Shown here in pieces: positions 17,351 to 26,446 of a DNA stretch of 64,000 bases. The stretch comes from Bdellovibrionales bacterium (lineage in GTDB: Bacteria; Bdellovibrionota; Bdellovibrionia; Bdellovibrionales; Bdellovibrionaceae). A model generated the notes under the pieces. That model searched no databases, was not told the DNA's origin, and saw only the letters and a program-made list of their open reading frames with translations. Every line of letters starts with the position of its first letter. Positions within the stretch are counted from its first letter, which is position 1. A program made the translations under genes and the position numbers. Location of the stretch: NCBI GenBank assembly GCA_018266295.1, contig JAFEAQ010000008.1, forward strand, positions 62,001-126,000, given 5' to 3'.

Positions 17351-17749
17351 TTACTTCAGCTGGCAGTTGTATGAAAGCAGCCGCACAGACTTCGTATTGC
17401 CCGAGATCATCTTCACATCGCGAGTAGAAGCAATCACGTGAACCTGAGAAGCGCCCTTCAAAACCGCAGGTGACACCAAGATGTCTACCTTTGTGCGGCC
17501 TGTGATTTTGAGGCTAGAATCCTTAATCACCACAAAATCGCCCATGAAAGGGATCTGCATTTTGCTGAGGTTCGCAACCGACGACTTGTAAACTGTGGAA
17601 GTCTTCAGGTTCGGGGTGAACTCCAGAGTTTTGTCGCCGACCACTTTGAGTTGGCCGTAGTCGTTGTTGGCAGAAGTGCAATTGTAAGTCGTGTCGGCGA
17701 AAGCAACACGCGCAACGAAGAAAGCGATGATAGCTAAGACGATTTTCAT
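17351..17749 (-). CDS. exported hypothetical protein, 132 aa
   Basis: Signal peptide MKIVLAIIAFFVARVAFA-D, then about 114 residues rich in strands with two cysteines (YNCTS and YNCQL) at the extreme ends of the mature chain, probably bridged. The layout suggests a small periplasmic beta-sandwich. No family recognised. It has its own terminator and a ribosome site (AGGAGCCCC) before the ATG, so it is probably a single-gene unit. Function unknown. Confidence 0.68.
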   Translation of the reverse strand: MKIVLAIIAFFVARVAFADTTYNCTSANNDYGQLKVVGDKTLEFTPNLKTSTVYKSSVANLSKMQIPFMGDFVVIKDSSLKITGRTKVDILVSPAVLKGASQVHVIASTRDVKMISGNTKSVRLLSYNCQLK

Positions 17750-17854
17750 TTTGGGGGCTCCTGAAAAAGGAGCCCTTATTTAGTGGAAATTCCTAAACAC
17801 CGCAAGGAAAACACAAAGTCCCTCTCGAGCGGCGGTTGTCGGCAGCTAAATTTT

Positions 17855-18715
17855 TCAAGCTGGGGCTTCTGGTTCAGCGGGGACCGCCGGTTTGGTCACA
17901 CTATGAACGTTGAAATTCACCTGGTAAAGCTTGCGCCCGCGGTACTCGTTGGCCTGAAAGCGGGCCAGTTGCTCAGAGGCAAAGGTATTCATCAGCTCAT
18001 AGAACTCAGTCAGCTCATCCGGGGACAGCGGCAGCAAAAGGCTGCGGTAGCGGCGCTCCTCCTTAGGTTTGTGGAAGGCTTGGATCGACTCGAGCAGGCT
18101 TTGCTCATGAAAACGCATGAGGGGAACACTGCCGATATTGTCAGGCACTCGGAAGAGGTTGTGGGTGGTCTTCCACAGAGTCTTACCTGTCGTGGAATCT
18201 GGAGCTGCGAGCTCCATTTCTGACAGCTTATGAAGGGCCTCTTCGACAACCAGAACTTCTTCATCCAAAAGTGACGCTAAGTTTTCAGTGGTCGCTTCGA
18301 TGTCGTTAAAACCAAGCATCGTGAGAAGGCGCACGTACAAGGGCTTTGCCACGAAGTCGACGTGATTGTTGATCTCGCTTCTGGCCATGACGGATTTTAA
18401 AATCTGTACAAGCTTGGTTCCGTACATCTGCTTTTCGCTCGGAGTGCCTGACTGCGAGTATCTGACTAGAACATAGAAGTACTCTTCTTCTTGCTCATTC
18501 AGTCCGGCGTTGCGAAGAAAGCTCACGCAGAAGTCCGGAGAGATCTTTCGCTGACCGTACAAAATCATGCGAAGGCTAGAGCGACTTTTAAGATTGAGTT
18601 CATGCGCCCAAGTTTCGTAGGAGAAGCTGCTCCCGGAGTTTTTTCGGAAGCTGTAGTAGGCACGCAGAAACTGAAAAGCATCGAGGAAATCAAAGATGAC
18701 GGGTTTCTGATTCAT
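17855..18715 (-). CDS. TIGR02147-family putative transcriptional regulator, 286 aa
   Basis: The N-terminal ~80 residues (FLDAFQFLRAYYSFRK, then SYETWAHELNLKSRSSLRMIL) match the family opening, which contains a helix-turn-helix-like region. The next 200 residues are the helical DUF4423-type region with VEEALHKLSEMEL and the LSPDELTEFYELMN segment. The family is expanded in Bdellovibrio, Fibrobacter and relatives, and is taken to regulate transcription, but no target is known. I choose ATG 18715 because family members open this way; the frame extends upstream to 18826 without a better ribosome site. A Pro/Ala tail ends the protein. Confidence 0.75.
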   Translation of the reverse strand: MNQKPVIFDFLDAFQFLRAYYSFRKNSGSSFSYETWAHELNLKSRSSLRMILYGQRKISPDFCVSFLRNAGLNEQEEEYFYVLVRYSQSGTPSEKQMYGTKLVQILKSVMARSEINNHVDFVAKPLYVRLLTMLGFNDIEATTENLASLLDEEVLVVEEALHKLSEMELAAPDSTTGKTLWKTTHNLFRVPDNIGSVPLMRFHEQSLLESIQAFHKPKEERRYRSLLLPLSPDELTEFYELMNTFASEQLARFQANEYRGRKLYQVNFNVHSVTKPAVPAEPEAPA

Positions 18716-18857
18716 AGCCCATTTGACTGAGAGAAACCTATGTCGGTCAAAAGTTTTTTTGTGCTCATCAATGAACACGGAACAGTTGTCTGGCAAGGAA
18801 AAGCGGGTTTTAGATTTTTCTTGCAAGGAACTTTAGAGCCTGAGTTAATTCAAAAAT

Positions 18858-19328
18858 ATGAAATACATCATTGTTTTGTCGACACTCATTTTTGCGACTT
18901 CTTTGAAATCATTTGCAGGTAACGGAGACGTTGGATCCGCCGACGACAATGTCTTTTCACGAACCACGATGTTGCATGAGCCTTACAATTCGCAAACCGA
19001 GGCCCTGCGGATGAGTGAGCTCTGTCAGAAGCTTGAGTCTGGAAAAATCACAGCAGGCACTTGTCTGGTGCAATGCCGACGCATTAGTGAAAACGTTCTC
19101 GGAATGTTTGTCGCTAAAGAGGGGCTTCCTCCGATCGTCGTTGAATTTCAGCCGGAAGATCAGACTTTGATGACTTTTTGGGGGGCCGGCCAGCAGCACG
19201 AGTATCTGAATTCAAAAAATACTTATATGAATATTTGGCTTTACGGACAAACAGGTGCAAGTATTTCCATGGATATCAGGAAGGGCACCGAGTTTCAGCG
19301 CTCTTGTGGAAAGACGATCGCTCACTAA
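18858..19328 (+). CDS. exported hypothetical protein, 156 aa
   Basis: Signal peptide ending KSFA-G (~residue 21). The mature chain has four cysteines (ELCQK, GTCLVQC, RSCGK) and a Gln/Glu-rich middle. No known motif. It is divergent from the TIGR02147 regulator, with 142 bases between the start codons, so control by that regulator is possible. Its stop lies next to that of the convergent DUF167 gene. Function unknown. Confidence 0.65.
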   Translation: MKYIIVLSTLIFATSLKSFAGNGDVGSADDNVFSRTTMLHEPYNSQTEALRMSELCQKLESGKITAGTCLVQCRRISENVLGMFVAKEGLPPIVVEFQPEDQTLMTFWGAGQQHEYLNSKNTYMNIWLYGQTGASISMDIRKGTEFQRSCGKTIAH

Positions 19329-19329
19329 A

Positions 19330-19614
19330 TTACTTCATCCCAAGTTTTGCAGCGACTTCTTCAGCAGTGAGTCCGGTGATTTCAACGGTTTTATTGCGGC
19401 CAGTTTCACCTTTTAAGATTTCAATTTGGCGTTTGGGAATTTCGAGAATTTCAGACAGAAATTCAACGAGTTCGGCATTGGCTTTGCCATCGACGGGCGG
19501 AGCTGTGATCTTAACTTTAAGGGCCCCGTTGTGGGGCCCTATAATTTCGTTTTTTGAAGCTTTCGGTTGAATGAAGAGGGTGAGTTTCACTCCTCTGTCA
19601 GTCTTCGTGATCAT
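19330..19614 (-). CDS. yggU: DUF167 / YggU family protein, 94 aa
   Basis: The family core KVKITAPPVDGKANAELVEF is present, with the IEILKGETGRNKTV strand that follows it. 94 residues is normal. YggU is a small alpha/beta fold of unknown biochemistry, usually beside yggS, proC and yggT. It begins 1 base after the divIVA stop and ends the maf-yggS-proC-divIVA-yggU operon. No yggT is present here. Confidence 0.88.
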   Translation of the reverse strand: MITKTDRGVKLTLFIQPKASKNEIIGPHNGALKVKITAPPVDGKANAELVEFLSEILEIPKRQIEILKGETGRNKTVEITGLTAEEVAAKLGMK

Positions 19615-19615
19615 T

Positions 19616-20146
19616 TTAGCGAGCAGAAAGCGGAGAAATCTCTGTCGATTTATCGCCTGTTGGCGCCATATTCATGTTCGGAAGCTGCATTTGCGGCATG
19701 TATTTCTCGCCTTGATCCAAAAGGGTCAAGTGAGCTTGAACAAGCGCCTTCAAGTTGGCTTCGAATTGCATACGAGCACGCTTCAACTCAGTGATTTCTT
19801 GGTACATTTTCTTTAGTGAATCACGAGAGTCGCGCATGATGATCTCAGCTTTTTGGTTCGCATCAGCGATGATGAGCTTGGCCTCGCGCTCAGAATCCTG
19901 GCGAAGACGCTCTGTCATTTGTGAAGCTGTCGCGATCGTGTTTTTCAAAACTTGGTCGCGCTCTTTGTATTCCAAAAGGTTGAGCTCTTTTTCACGAAGA
20001 GCTTCTTTCAAAGAATTGCGCTCTTGAATCAAGGCTTCCATTTGCGACGCAATTTGCGCCATGAACTCGTTCACTTCTTCGGCATCGATGCCCATCATTT
20101 TTTTACTGAAAGATTTGTGAACGATATCGATAGGAGTAATTTTCAT
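19616..20146 (-). CDS. divIVA: DivIVA-domain cell-pole/septum protein, 176 aa
   Basis: The N-terminal lipid-binding domain begins MKITPIDIVHKSF and continues GIDAEEVNEFM, followed by a long coiled coil (~30-140) and a Met/Pro-rich tail (~150-176). DivIVA proteins sit at curved membranes and recruit division, growth or chromosome-segregation proteins. They are rare in Gram-negatives but known in Bdellovibrio, where divIVA affects progeny shape. The start is ATG 20146, because GGAGGAACTCAGG directly before it is the ribosome site; the upstream ATG at 20161 lies at the edge of that site. Coupled to proC and yggU. Confidence 0.9.
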   Translation of the reverse strand: MKITPIDIVHKSFSKKMMGIDAEEVNEFMAQIASQMEALIQERNSLKEALREKELNLLEYKERDQVLKNTIATASQMTERLRQDSEREAKLIIADANQKAEIIMRDSRDSLKKMYQEITELKRARMQFEANLKALVQAHLTLLDQGEKYMPQMQLPNMNMAPTGDKSTEISPLSAR

Positions 20147-20211
20147 CCTGAGTTCCTCCATGAAACTTTAACGAAAAGGTATTGAAATCTACTTTTTTAG
20201 GATACGGCCTG

Positions 20212-21042
20212 TTACTTGATTTCGCGAGAGATTTCTTTACTTCGCATCGCCGCTTTTTCGAAGCTGATACGCAAAGCACGTTCAATCTCGAGCTCTCTCA
20301 TGGACTGAAGTCCAGCTGCCGTCACACCCTTCTTAGAGGTTACGCGGGCTTGCAGCTCTTCAAACGGAATGTCCTTTGATTGAGCGGCGAGCATGGAAGC
20401 TCCCATAAAGGTCTCAAGTGTCATGCGTTTAGCAGTTTCTTCATCAAATCCATGTTCGATGATCCAATCCTGCCAGTACATCATCATTTCGAGAACGAAA
20501 CCTGTTCCTGATGAGCAAGACACCATCAAAGCTTCGAATTGATCTTCGTCTTCTACTTTGAGGGTGTAACCGAGCGGTGAACACATATCGTCCATCATCG
20601 CTTCGAGGGCTTCGTCGACTTCATTGAGGAGGTAACCGATCACACCACGGCCGATGATTGAAGGAGTATTCGGCATCATGCGCACAAGGCGTGCATTTGG
20701 AAGATACTTTTCAAGTGTTTCCATCTTAATACCGGCAGCAAGGCTGATTACAATCTGATCGTCATTGAATGAACTGGCGATCGGTTCAATGGCCGTGAGC
20801 AAATCCTGCGGTTTTACCGCTAAGATGACGATGTCAGAGTTTTCAACGAGAGATTCGTTATTATCGATAACTTGGATCTTGTATTGGTCCGCAAGCTTTT
20901 GCAATTTTCCTGGAGTGCGGTTTGAAGCCAGAATCTGGTCGCTTGTGGCAACACCACTTTCGAGCATACCCTTCATGATCGCTTGGGCCATATTGCCGGC
21001 TCCGAGGAAGCCGATCTTTTGGCGCTTTAAGAGTTGATTCAT
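20212..21042 (-). CDS. proC: Pyrroline-5-carboxylate reductase
   Basis: Last step of proline synthesis: reduces pyrroline-5-carboxylate with NADPH. The Rossmann motif GFLGAGNMAQAI (~11-22) is clear, and the C-terminal helical dimer domain holds SSGTGF and the VTSKKGVTAAGLQ signature. 276 residues is normal. ATG 21042 has AAGGA before it; the longer in-frame start at 21102 would run into yggS. Second-to-third place in the yggS-proC-divIVA-yggU operon. Confidence 0.95.
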   Translation of the reverse strand: MNQLLKRQKIGFLGAGNMAQAIMKGMLESGVATSDQILASNRTPGKLQKLADQYKIQVIDNNESLVENSDIVILAVKPQDLLTAIEPIASSFNDDQIVISLAAGIKMETLEKYLPNARLVRMMPNTPSIIGRGVIGYLLNEVDEALEAMMDDMCSPLGYTLKVEDEDQFEALMVSCSSGTGFVLEMMMYWQDWIIEHGFDEETAKRMTLETFMGASMLAAQSKDIPFEELQARVTSKKGVTAAGLQSMRELEIERALRISFEKAAMRSKEISREIK

Positions 21043-21052
21043 TGTTGGTCCT

Positions 21053-21739
21053 TTAGTTCTTCCTTGGCCTCTCTCCGAAGAGTATCGTCCCCAGTCTAAC
21101 AATGGTAGCTCCTTCCTCTATAGCCACATGATAGTCGTGGCTAGTTCCCATGGATAGCTCGTGCAGTTGATGCCTGCCCGCGCCATGCTTTTGTAATTCC
21201 AATTGTAGTTCTCGCAGCTCCCGAAAATACGGTCGAACATCTTCGGGATTATCTGTCAGAGGAGGCATGGTCATCAATCCGGTTATTTCCAAACCCGGAA
21301 GAGCGGAGACTTCTGACCATTGAGCCATCAGGGTTTCGCGACTGTAGCCACCTTTGGTGACTTCTTGTGCGAGGTTGACCTGAAGAAGAATTTTCTGAGT
21401 TGTTTTGATTTTTTCCGCGTGGTTTGAAATGGCACGTGCTAACTCAAAAGAGTCTACGGAATGAATCAGCACGAATTTTCCGACCACTTGCTTCACTTTG
21501 TTTTTTTGCAAACTGCCGATGAAATGCCACTCGATATCGAGGTCCTTCAACGTATCTTGTTTTAAAAGAGCCTCTTGCACGTAGTTTTCAGCAAACAGCC
21601 TGTGCCCGGCAGAGTACAAACGACGCATTTTCTCAACGGTCTGCAGTTTTGAAACCGCGAGGATCTTCAAACTCTCCCGGGTGCGGTGGAGTTTTTTCAG
21701 AAGGTCGTTGCATTCTTGATGGATAGCTTCGAGACTCAT
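21053..21739 (-). CDS. yggS: YggS-family PLP homeostasis protein
   Basis: Single-domain alanine-racemase-like barrel that binds pyridoxal phosphate through the Lys in ILAVSKLQ (~30-37). FAENYVQEA, WHFIGSLQKNK, GLMTMPP and LSMGTSHDY are family signatures. It controls PLP and amino/keto-acid balance rather than acting as a classic enzyme. 228 residues from ATG 21739, which overlaps the maf stop (ATGA). Cytoplasmic. Confidence 0.93.
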   Translation of the reverse strand: MSLEAIHQECNDLLKKLHRTRESLKILAVSKLQTVEKMRRLYSAGHRLFAENYVQEALLKQDTLKDLDIEWHFIGSLQKNKVKQVVGKFVLIHSVDSFELARAISNHAEKIKTTQKILLQVNLAQEVTKGGYSRETLMAQWSEVSALPGLEITGLMTMPPLTDNPEDVRPYFRELRELQLELQKHGAGRHQLHELSMGTSHDYHVAIEEGATIVRLGTILFGERPRKN

Positions 21740-22338
21740 TTTCCCACTCTTTCGACAGACCACTTCATTTTCGCCAACATATTTTCGAAAGCTTTGACGG
21801 GAAGTCCGACGACATTGTCATAATCGCCGATAAATTCTTTCACAAACTTGCGTCCCAGACCCTGAATTGCGTACGCACCGGCTTTATCCATGGGTTCACC
21901 AGACTGGATGTAGGTCCAGATTTCATCATCACTCAAATCACGAAATATCACTCGGGAAGTCTCAATGTGAGACACCTGCTGGCCGGCTAGACTTTCGACA
22001 AGGCACAAACCTGTTTTCACTTCGTGGGTTTTCCCAGACAAAAGTTTTAGAAATTCGTACGCCTCCTGGGTATTCTGAGGCTTTCCGAGGGTCTGAGTGT
22101 GGTAAACTACCATTGTGTCCGCTGTCAGCAGTAGGAAGTTCTTATGGGATGCAGATTTCAGCTCGGAAAAAGCCGCCTTAGCCTTACGTCCAGCTATGTC
22201 CAAAATCTGCTCATCAATATTCAGGTTTTTATCAGGTGTTTCCGATACTTTAACTGGGTGTACGTCAAAGACAAAACCAGCGGTTTGGAGAAGTTGTCGG
22301 CGGCGTGGAGACTCAGATGCCAAAATTAATTGGTACAT
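21736..22338 (-). CDS. maf: Maf-like nucleoside triphosphate pyrophosphatase
   Basis: Begins MYQLILASESPRRRQLL, the Maf signature, with ADTMVV and the GEPMDKAGAYAIQGLG segment that marks the dTTP/UTP pyrophosphatase branch (YhdE-like). Maf proteins remove non-canonical nucleotides and are linked with septum control in several bacteria, which fits the divIVA operon. 200 residues from ATG 22338; the frame extends upstream to 22422 but only into the divergent tadC gene. The two start codons are 28 bases apart, so promoters must overlap coding DNA. Confidence 0.92.
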   Translation of the reverse strand: MYQLILASESPRRRQLLQTAGFVFDVHPVKVSETPDKNLNIDEQILDIAGRKAKAAFSELKSASHKNFLLLTADTMVVYHTQTLGKPQNTQEAYEFLKLLSGKTHEVKTGLCLVESLAGQQVSHIETSRVIFRDLSDDEIWTYIQSGEPMDKAGAYAIQGLGRKFVKEFIGDYDNVVGLPVKAFENMLAKMKWSVERVGK

Positions 22339-22366
22339 AACATAACTTGAACACAAAGAGAGATAA

Positions 22367-23278
22367 ATGGGAAGCGCAGATTTAATGCTTATCGCAGGCT
22401 TCGTGTTGGGAGGACTCAGCATCTATCTCTTTATTTCTGCTTTGTTTTCAAGCAATCAAGATACGCAACAACTCTCTTGGGCAAACAACAGTGAGCCTGC
22501 AACTTCGAAATCGCCAATTATAAATTTCTCTCGTCCGCTTGTTCACCAATTTACTCTGCAACACGCGCTCCGAATTAAGAGCGTGAGTTATCGTAAGCGC
22601 GTTCGTAAATACATTCTTACTTCCGGCTTGTCATCGGAGTTGAACGAAGATGAGTTCATCGGCTTGCAAATCCTTTGGGGTTTCATGTTCCCGGTGTTCT
22701 TAGGTGTGATGAACTTTGCTTTGGCGTTGGACTTGCCAGTGCCACTTTTGATCGTGATGGGTTTTGCCGGTTTCTTGTTCCCGCAAATGCATGCGTCCGC
22801 GGAAAAGAAACGTCGTGAGATTTCAGTTCGTGGCGACTTACCGTTTTTCATCGACCTCCTGGCGTTGTCGGTGGAAGCAGGCCTTGATTTCTTTGCCGCG
22901 ATCCAAAAGATCGTCGACAAGGCCAAAGGCACGGATAGTGTTTTGGCGGATGAGTTTGCAACCGTACTCAAAGACGTAAAGATCGGTGCTTCAAAGACTC
23001 AAGCTTTGAAAGACATGTCTGAGCGCTTAGATATTTCTGAGATCACAAGCTTCGTGGCGGTCTTGATCGACGCTGAAGCCAGCGGCGCGAGTATTTCCCG
23101 CGTTTTAAAAGACCAATCGATTCAAATGAGACTGGAACGCTTCGTGAGAGCCGAGAAAGCCGGTGCGAAGGCTTCGCAAGCGATTCTGATTCCGTTGATG
23201 TTATTTATTTTGCCGGCGGTATTTATCATGGTTTTTGGACCGGTTGCCGTGAGTTTCATTTACGGTGGCGGGAAATAG
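22367..23278 (+). CDS. tadC: TadC-like type II/IV secretion inner-membrane protein
   Basis: A T2SSF domain lies at ~155-285 (DLPFFIDLLALSVEAGLDF and FVAVLIDAEASGASISRVL), with hydrophobic helices near 5-25, 108-142 and 272-297. This is the TadC/TadB architecture, the membrane platform that a secretion ATPase drives to build a Flp/Tad pilus. No tadA, tadB or pilin lies in the window, so the rest of the machine is elsewhere. It starts the FHA operon with a 3-base gap to the DUF192 gene. 303 residues is normal. Confidence 0.9.
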   Translation: MGSADLMLIAGFVLGGLSIYLFISALFSSNQDTQQLSWANNSEPATSKSPIINFSRPLVHQFTLQHALRIKSVSYRKRVRKYILTSGLSSELNEDEFIGLQILWGFMFPVFLGVMNFALALDLPVPLLIVMGFAGFLFPQMHASAEKKRREISVRGDLPFFIDLLALSVEAGLDFFAAIQKIVDKAKGTDSVLADEFATVLKDVKIGASKTQALKDMSERLDISEITSFVAVLIDAEASGASISRVLKDQSIQMRLERFVRAEKAGAKASQAILIPLMLFILPAVFIMVFGPVAVSFIYGGGK

Positions 23279-23281
23279 AGG

Positions 23282-23629
23282 ATGGCAGTGTTAACTAGTA
23301 GAACGCGTAACCAACAACTTATAGGTGACTTAGAAGTCGCTGCGACCGAATGGGCTCGCGGCAAGGGACTTCTTGGCCGTAAGTCATTGGGGGCTGAGCA
23401 AGCTCTGTGGATTAAGCGTTGTAACTCCATCCATACGTACTTTATGAAATTTACGATTGATTGTGTGTTCTTGGACAAACAGCAACGTGTGAAAGCGATT
23501 TACCCTCAGGTAAAACCTTTCCGCATTGTCTGGCCAGTGTGGGGAGCGAGCTCAGTGATTGAGTTTCCCGCAGGTCGCGCTCAAGAATTGGGGATTCAAG
23601 TAGGAGAAGAGCTTCATGTGGGCAATTAG
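23282..23629 (+). CDS. DUF192 family protein, 115 aa
   Basis: Family signatures are RGKGLLGRKSL, NSIHTYFMKFTIDCVFLD, and the end pattern VIEFPAGRAQELGIQVG. Most DUF192 proteins carry a signal peptide; this one begins MAVLTSRTRNQQ without one and is probably cytosolic. Biochemical role unknown. It sits between tadC and the first FHA gene, and its last 14 bases overlap the next gene, so it is translated with the FHA proteins. Confidence 0.9.
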   Translation: MAVLTSRTRNQQLIGDLEVAATEWARGKGLLGRKSLGAEQALWIKRCNSIHTYFMKFTIDCVFLDKQQRVKAIYPQVKPFRIVWPVWGASSVIEFPAGRAQELGIQVGEELHVGN

Positions 23630-25289
23630 GGTCTTAACAGGCCCGCTTGCGGGTCAAATATATGACTTAAAGTTAGGCCGAAATCTTGTCGGTCGGGCTC
23701 CGCATTGCGATGTGAAGATCTCCAGCAATGGCGTTTCGAAAGAACATGCCGAAATTCACGTTTATAAAGACAAGATCATGATCACGGATTTGAAATCCAG
23801 CAACGGAACCTATATTAACGGTGTTCGGGCACAAAACGGTCTCATCCGTTTGGGTGACAAGGTCAGCGTGCATGACGTGATCTTTGATATTATTCCAGCT
23901 CCGGATATTCGTCCGACGCCGCAGGCAAGCGCGCCGGCACGGGCCGCCGGAAATCCGCGAGGGATGCCAGTTCCAGTGAACGGCGGCAATGCGGCTCCGA
24001 ACTATTATCCACAAGGTTATCAACAGCCCTATCCGCAGCAAGCGCCGCAGATGATGGGGGCGATGCCTGCGGGAATGCCGGAACCAGCGGAAATGCCAGA
24101 GGTGGAACCTCCTCAGGGCTTCCTTCAGAATCTTTTGTTTCAAGCGCAAGACTATATGGAGCGCGTGGCTCTTCCGGGCGTCTATAAGCTGCCGCAATTG
24201 GCGGAGTTTAAATACGTTCTCGGTGGTTTTGTCGGTGTATTTATTTTTGCGGTGACATTATTGTCGATGATTCCGATGGTGCAGATCACAAGATCCAGTA
24301 TCTTGGCTGAAAGTAAGCGTCGGGCGCAATCCATTGCCAGAAACGTGGCGATGGCGAATCAGCAAATGCTTCTCCAAGGCAATGTTTCGGCCCTGAGCAC
24401 TCATTCAGCTGAAACCGAAGACGGCGTAAAACAAGTGATGATCGTACAGCAATCCGACGGGATGATTCTTGCGCCGGCAAGCCGTGCAGGGGTGACTCCG
24501 GATATTCCGTTTGTCCATGTAGCCCGACGTGAAATGAAAACTCAGGTCGAGCAAGTCGATAGTCAAACGATCGGAGCGAGCTTCCCAATTGGTCAGTACG
24601 ATCCAAATACCGGTGAGCCTTCGGTGAAAGCCCATGCGATTGTCCTTTATGATATCGGTAGCTTGGCGTTTGATGACGGCCATGTCTTGAGCTTGTTCTT
24701 CCAGACACTGATCTTAGCGTGCTTGGTGGGTCTGTTACTCTTCTTCTTTATGTATAAGCTAATTGAGTATCCGATTGTGAGCCTCAATAAGCAGCTCGAC
24801 ATCGCCATGCGCGAGAAGAAAGATGCTGCCGACGTGGAATTCCAATTCCCGGCATTGCAAAACTTGATCGCGAACATCAATAGTCTATTAACTCGCTACT
24901 TACATGGTGGCGACGAGGCTGGTGGCCAAGTGAACATGGTCAGCCGTGATTCCGAAGCTGAAAATCTGGTGCAGCTGATGGGTTATCCAACAGTAGCTGT
25001 CACAGGCGAAGGCCGCATCGTCTCTGTCAATGCGAACTTTGAGCAGCTTGCGCATGCTTCGGCTTCGCAACTGGTAAATCAGACGGTTTCAGCCATTCCA
25101 GACATAGCTTTGCAGCAAAATATGCAGCACTTGATGGAGAAATCTCGTGTGGCACCTGGTTCGATCCAAAGCGATCAGCTCGAGTTTAGCGGTCATAACT
25201 GCCAAATTCACTGTCACGCGATGGGAGTAGAGAACGGCACGATTTCTTACTTCGTTATTTCTATCACGCCAGTTGAAGGGGGAGAGTAA
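23616..25289 (+). CDS. FHA protein with two membrane segments, sensory loop and PAS-like domain, 557 aa
   Basis: An FHA domain (~2-92) has the phosphothreonine-binding set GR, SKEHAEI and SSNGTYING. A Pro/Gln/Met-rich linker follows (~100-170). TM1 is near 205-230, an extracytoplasmic loop of ~125 residues follows, and TM2 is near 355-380. The cytosolic end (~455-555) looks like a PAS domain (PTVAVTGEGRIVSVNANFEQL). The protein could therefore read an external cue and a phosphothreonine partner together. No kinase or output domain is present. Overlaps DUF192 by 14 bases and couples to the next gene by TAATG. Confidence 0.85.
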   Translation: MWAIRVLTGPLAGQIYDLKLGRNLVGRAPHCDVKISSNGVSKEHAEIHVYKDKIMITDLKSSNGTYINGVRAQNGLIRLGDKVSVHDVIFDIIPAPDIRPTPQASAPARAAGNPRGMPVPVNGGNAAPNYYPQGYQQPYPQQAPQMMGAMPAGMPEPAEMPEVEPPQGFLQNLLFQAQDYMERVALPGVYKLPQLAEFKYVLGGFVGVFIFAVTLLSMIPMVQITRSSILAESKRRAQSIARNVAMANQQMLLQGNVSALSTHSAETEDGVKQVMIVQQSDGMILAPASRAGVTPDIPFVHVARREMKTQVEQVDSQTIGASFPIGQYDPNTGEPSVKAHAIVLYDIGSLAFDDGHVLSLFFQTLILACLVGLLLFFFMYKLIEYPIVSLNKQLDIAMREKKDAADVEFQFPALQNLIANINSLLTRYLHGGDEAGGQVNMVSRDSEAENLVQLMGYPTVAVTGEGRIVSVNANFEQLAHASASQLVNQTVSAIPDIALQQNMQHLMEKSRVAPGSIQSDQLEFSGHNCQIHCHAMGVENGTISYFVISITPVEGGE

Positions 25290-26446
25290 TGTCAGCAGCT
25301 CCTCAGTTAAAGACTGGCTTGCAGTTTAAAGTTCAAATCCAGCGCGGTCCGCTGGCAGGGCAAAGCTTTAGCTTTAACAAGGCGATTGTTGAAATCGGCC
25401 GAGGATCTGACAATGATTTGATTCTTTCAAATGATATTCGTGCGAGCCGTAAGCATGCTGAAATCCATTGGGATGGGCATCAGCTTCGGATAGTGAATAT
25501 CAGCTCGAAAAGCTTCTTGGCTGTCAATGGCAGCCAAGTCGAGAGTGCGACACTGGAACCGGGTTCTATCATTCACATTGGTGAAACGGAGTTCCGTATT
25601 GATTTCCGTCCGCCGGCTCCCGAAGTCCCAGAGGACATGAACCTGAATGAGCCGCCAGTGCCAAGTGATCTTGCTGAGCCTAAAACCAAAGTGCAATTTG
25701 AACCAGAAGCCGTCGTCGTGCAAATGCCGATCCTTCAGGCGAATCGTCCGTATCCAGTTCAGCAATCTCCGATGTCACCGATGCCTCCCTCTGGAATCTT
25801 GGGCGGCGCCGCTGGCGGACATCCGAACTATGGTACGAATTTGCCGGGGCCGATGGGGATTCCAAGCCCACGTCCGCGCAGCAGTGGTCGTCGCCGTAAA
25901 GTCGCCGGTGGTGGCAGCTCCGGCCGAGTTCGCTTCTATGCGATCGTGGCTGTGATCGGTATTTTCTTCTATTGGATGATGACTTCGACTCCGGCAAAGA
26001 AGAAGGAATTAACATTCCGTTCGTCGGAGCAAATTGAAAAAGACATTGAAACCTCGAAAGAGGATCTTAAAGAGTTCGAAGCACGTCGTGAAAAGTTGGA
26101 TAATGTTCAATACCGCCGCGCTCAAGAGAACTATATCCGTGGCTTCCGTGATTACAAACAAGGGAATTACGGTCGCGCACGTGAATCTTTCCAAGTCGTT
26201 TTGAATCTGGATCCTGATAACGAGCTGGCAAAGCGTTACTATCAGCTCGCGAAACTGAAATTTGATGAGACTGTGAAAGCCCATATGCTGCAAGGAAATC
26301 GTTATCGTGAAAAGAAAAACTGGCGTATGTGCTCTTCGGCTTACTTTAACGTCATGACCATGGTTGCGAATAACCAGGATCCGATTTTTAAAGAAGCCAA
26401 GCAATACTACAATGAATGCATCTTAGCGCAATCGGGGAGATACTAA
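25289..26446 (+). CDS. FHA protein with membrane anchor and TPR region, 385 aa
   Basis: An FHA domain at ~10-110 has IGRGSDNDL, SRKHAEIHW and VNGSQV. A Pro-rich linker with basic run (SGRRRKV) leads to one membrane segment (~213-230). After it comes a charged helix and a TPR-like pair (AQENYIRGFRDYKQGNYGRA, then LNLDPDNELAKRYY), which would lie on the far side of the membrane. So phosphothreonine sensing is inside, and partner binding through TPRs is outside. The start and end share bases with neighbours (TAATG at both ends). Confidence 0.85.
   Translation: MSAAPQLKTGLQFKVQIQRGPLAGQSFSFNKAIVEIGRGSDNDLILSNDIRASRKHAEIHWDGHQLRIVNISSKSFLAVNGSQVESATLEPGSIIHIGETEFRIDFRPPAPEVPEDMNLNEPPVPSDLAEPKTKVQFEPEAVVVQMPILQANRPYPVQQSPMSPMPPSGILGGAAGGHPNYGTNLPGPMGIPSPRPRSSGRRRKVAGGGSSGRVRFYAIVAVIGIFFYWMMTSTPAKKKELTFRSSEQIEKDIETSKEDLKEFEARREKLDNVQYRRAQENYIRGFRDYKQGNYGRARESFQVVLNLDPDNELAKRYYQLAKLKFDETVKAHMLQGNRYREKKNWRMCSSAYFNVMTMVANNQDPIFKEAKQYYNECILAQSGRY

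Noticed and set aside
18740..18922. Small plus-strand frame before the exported protein at 18858
   Set aside because: No ribosome site or signal peptide; it overlaps the real start at 18858 in another frame.
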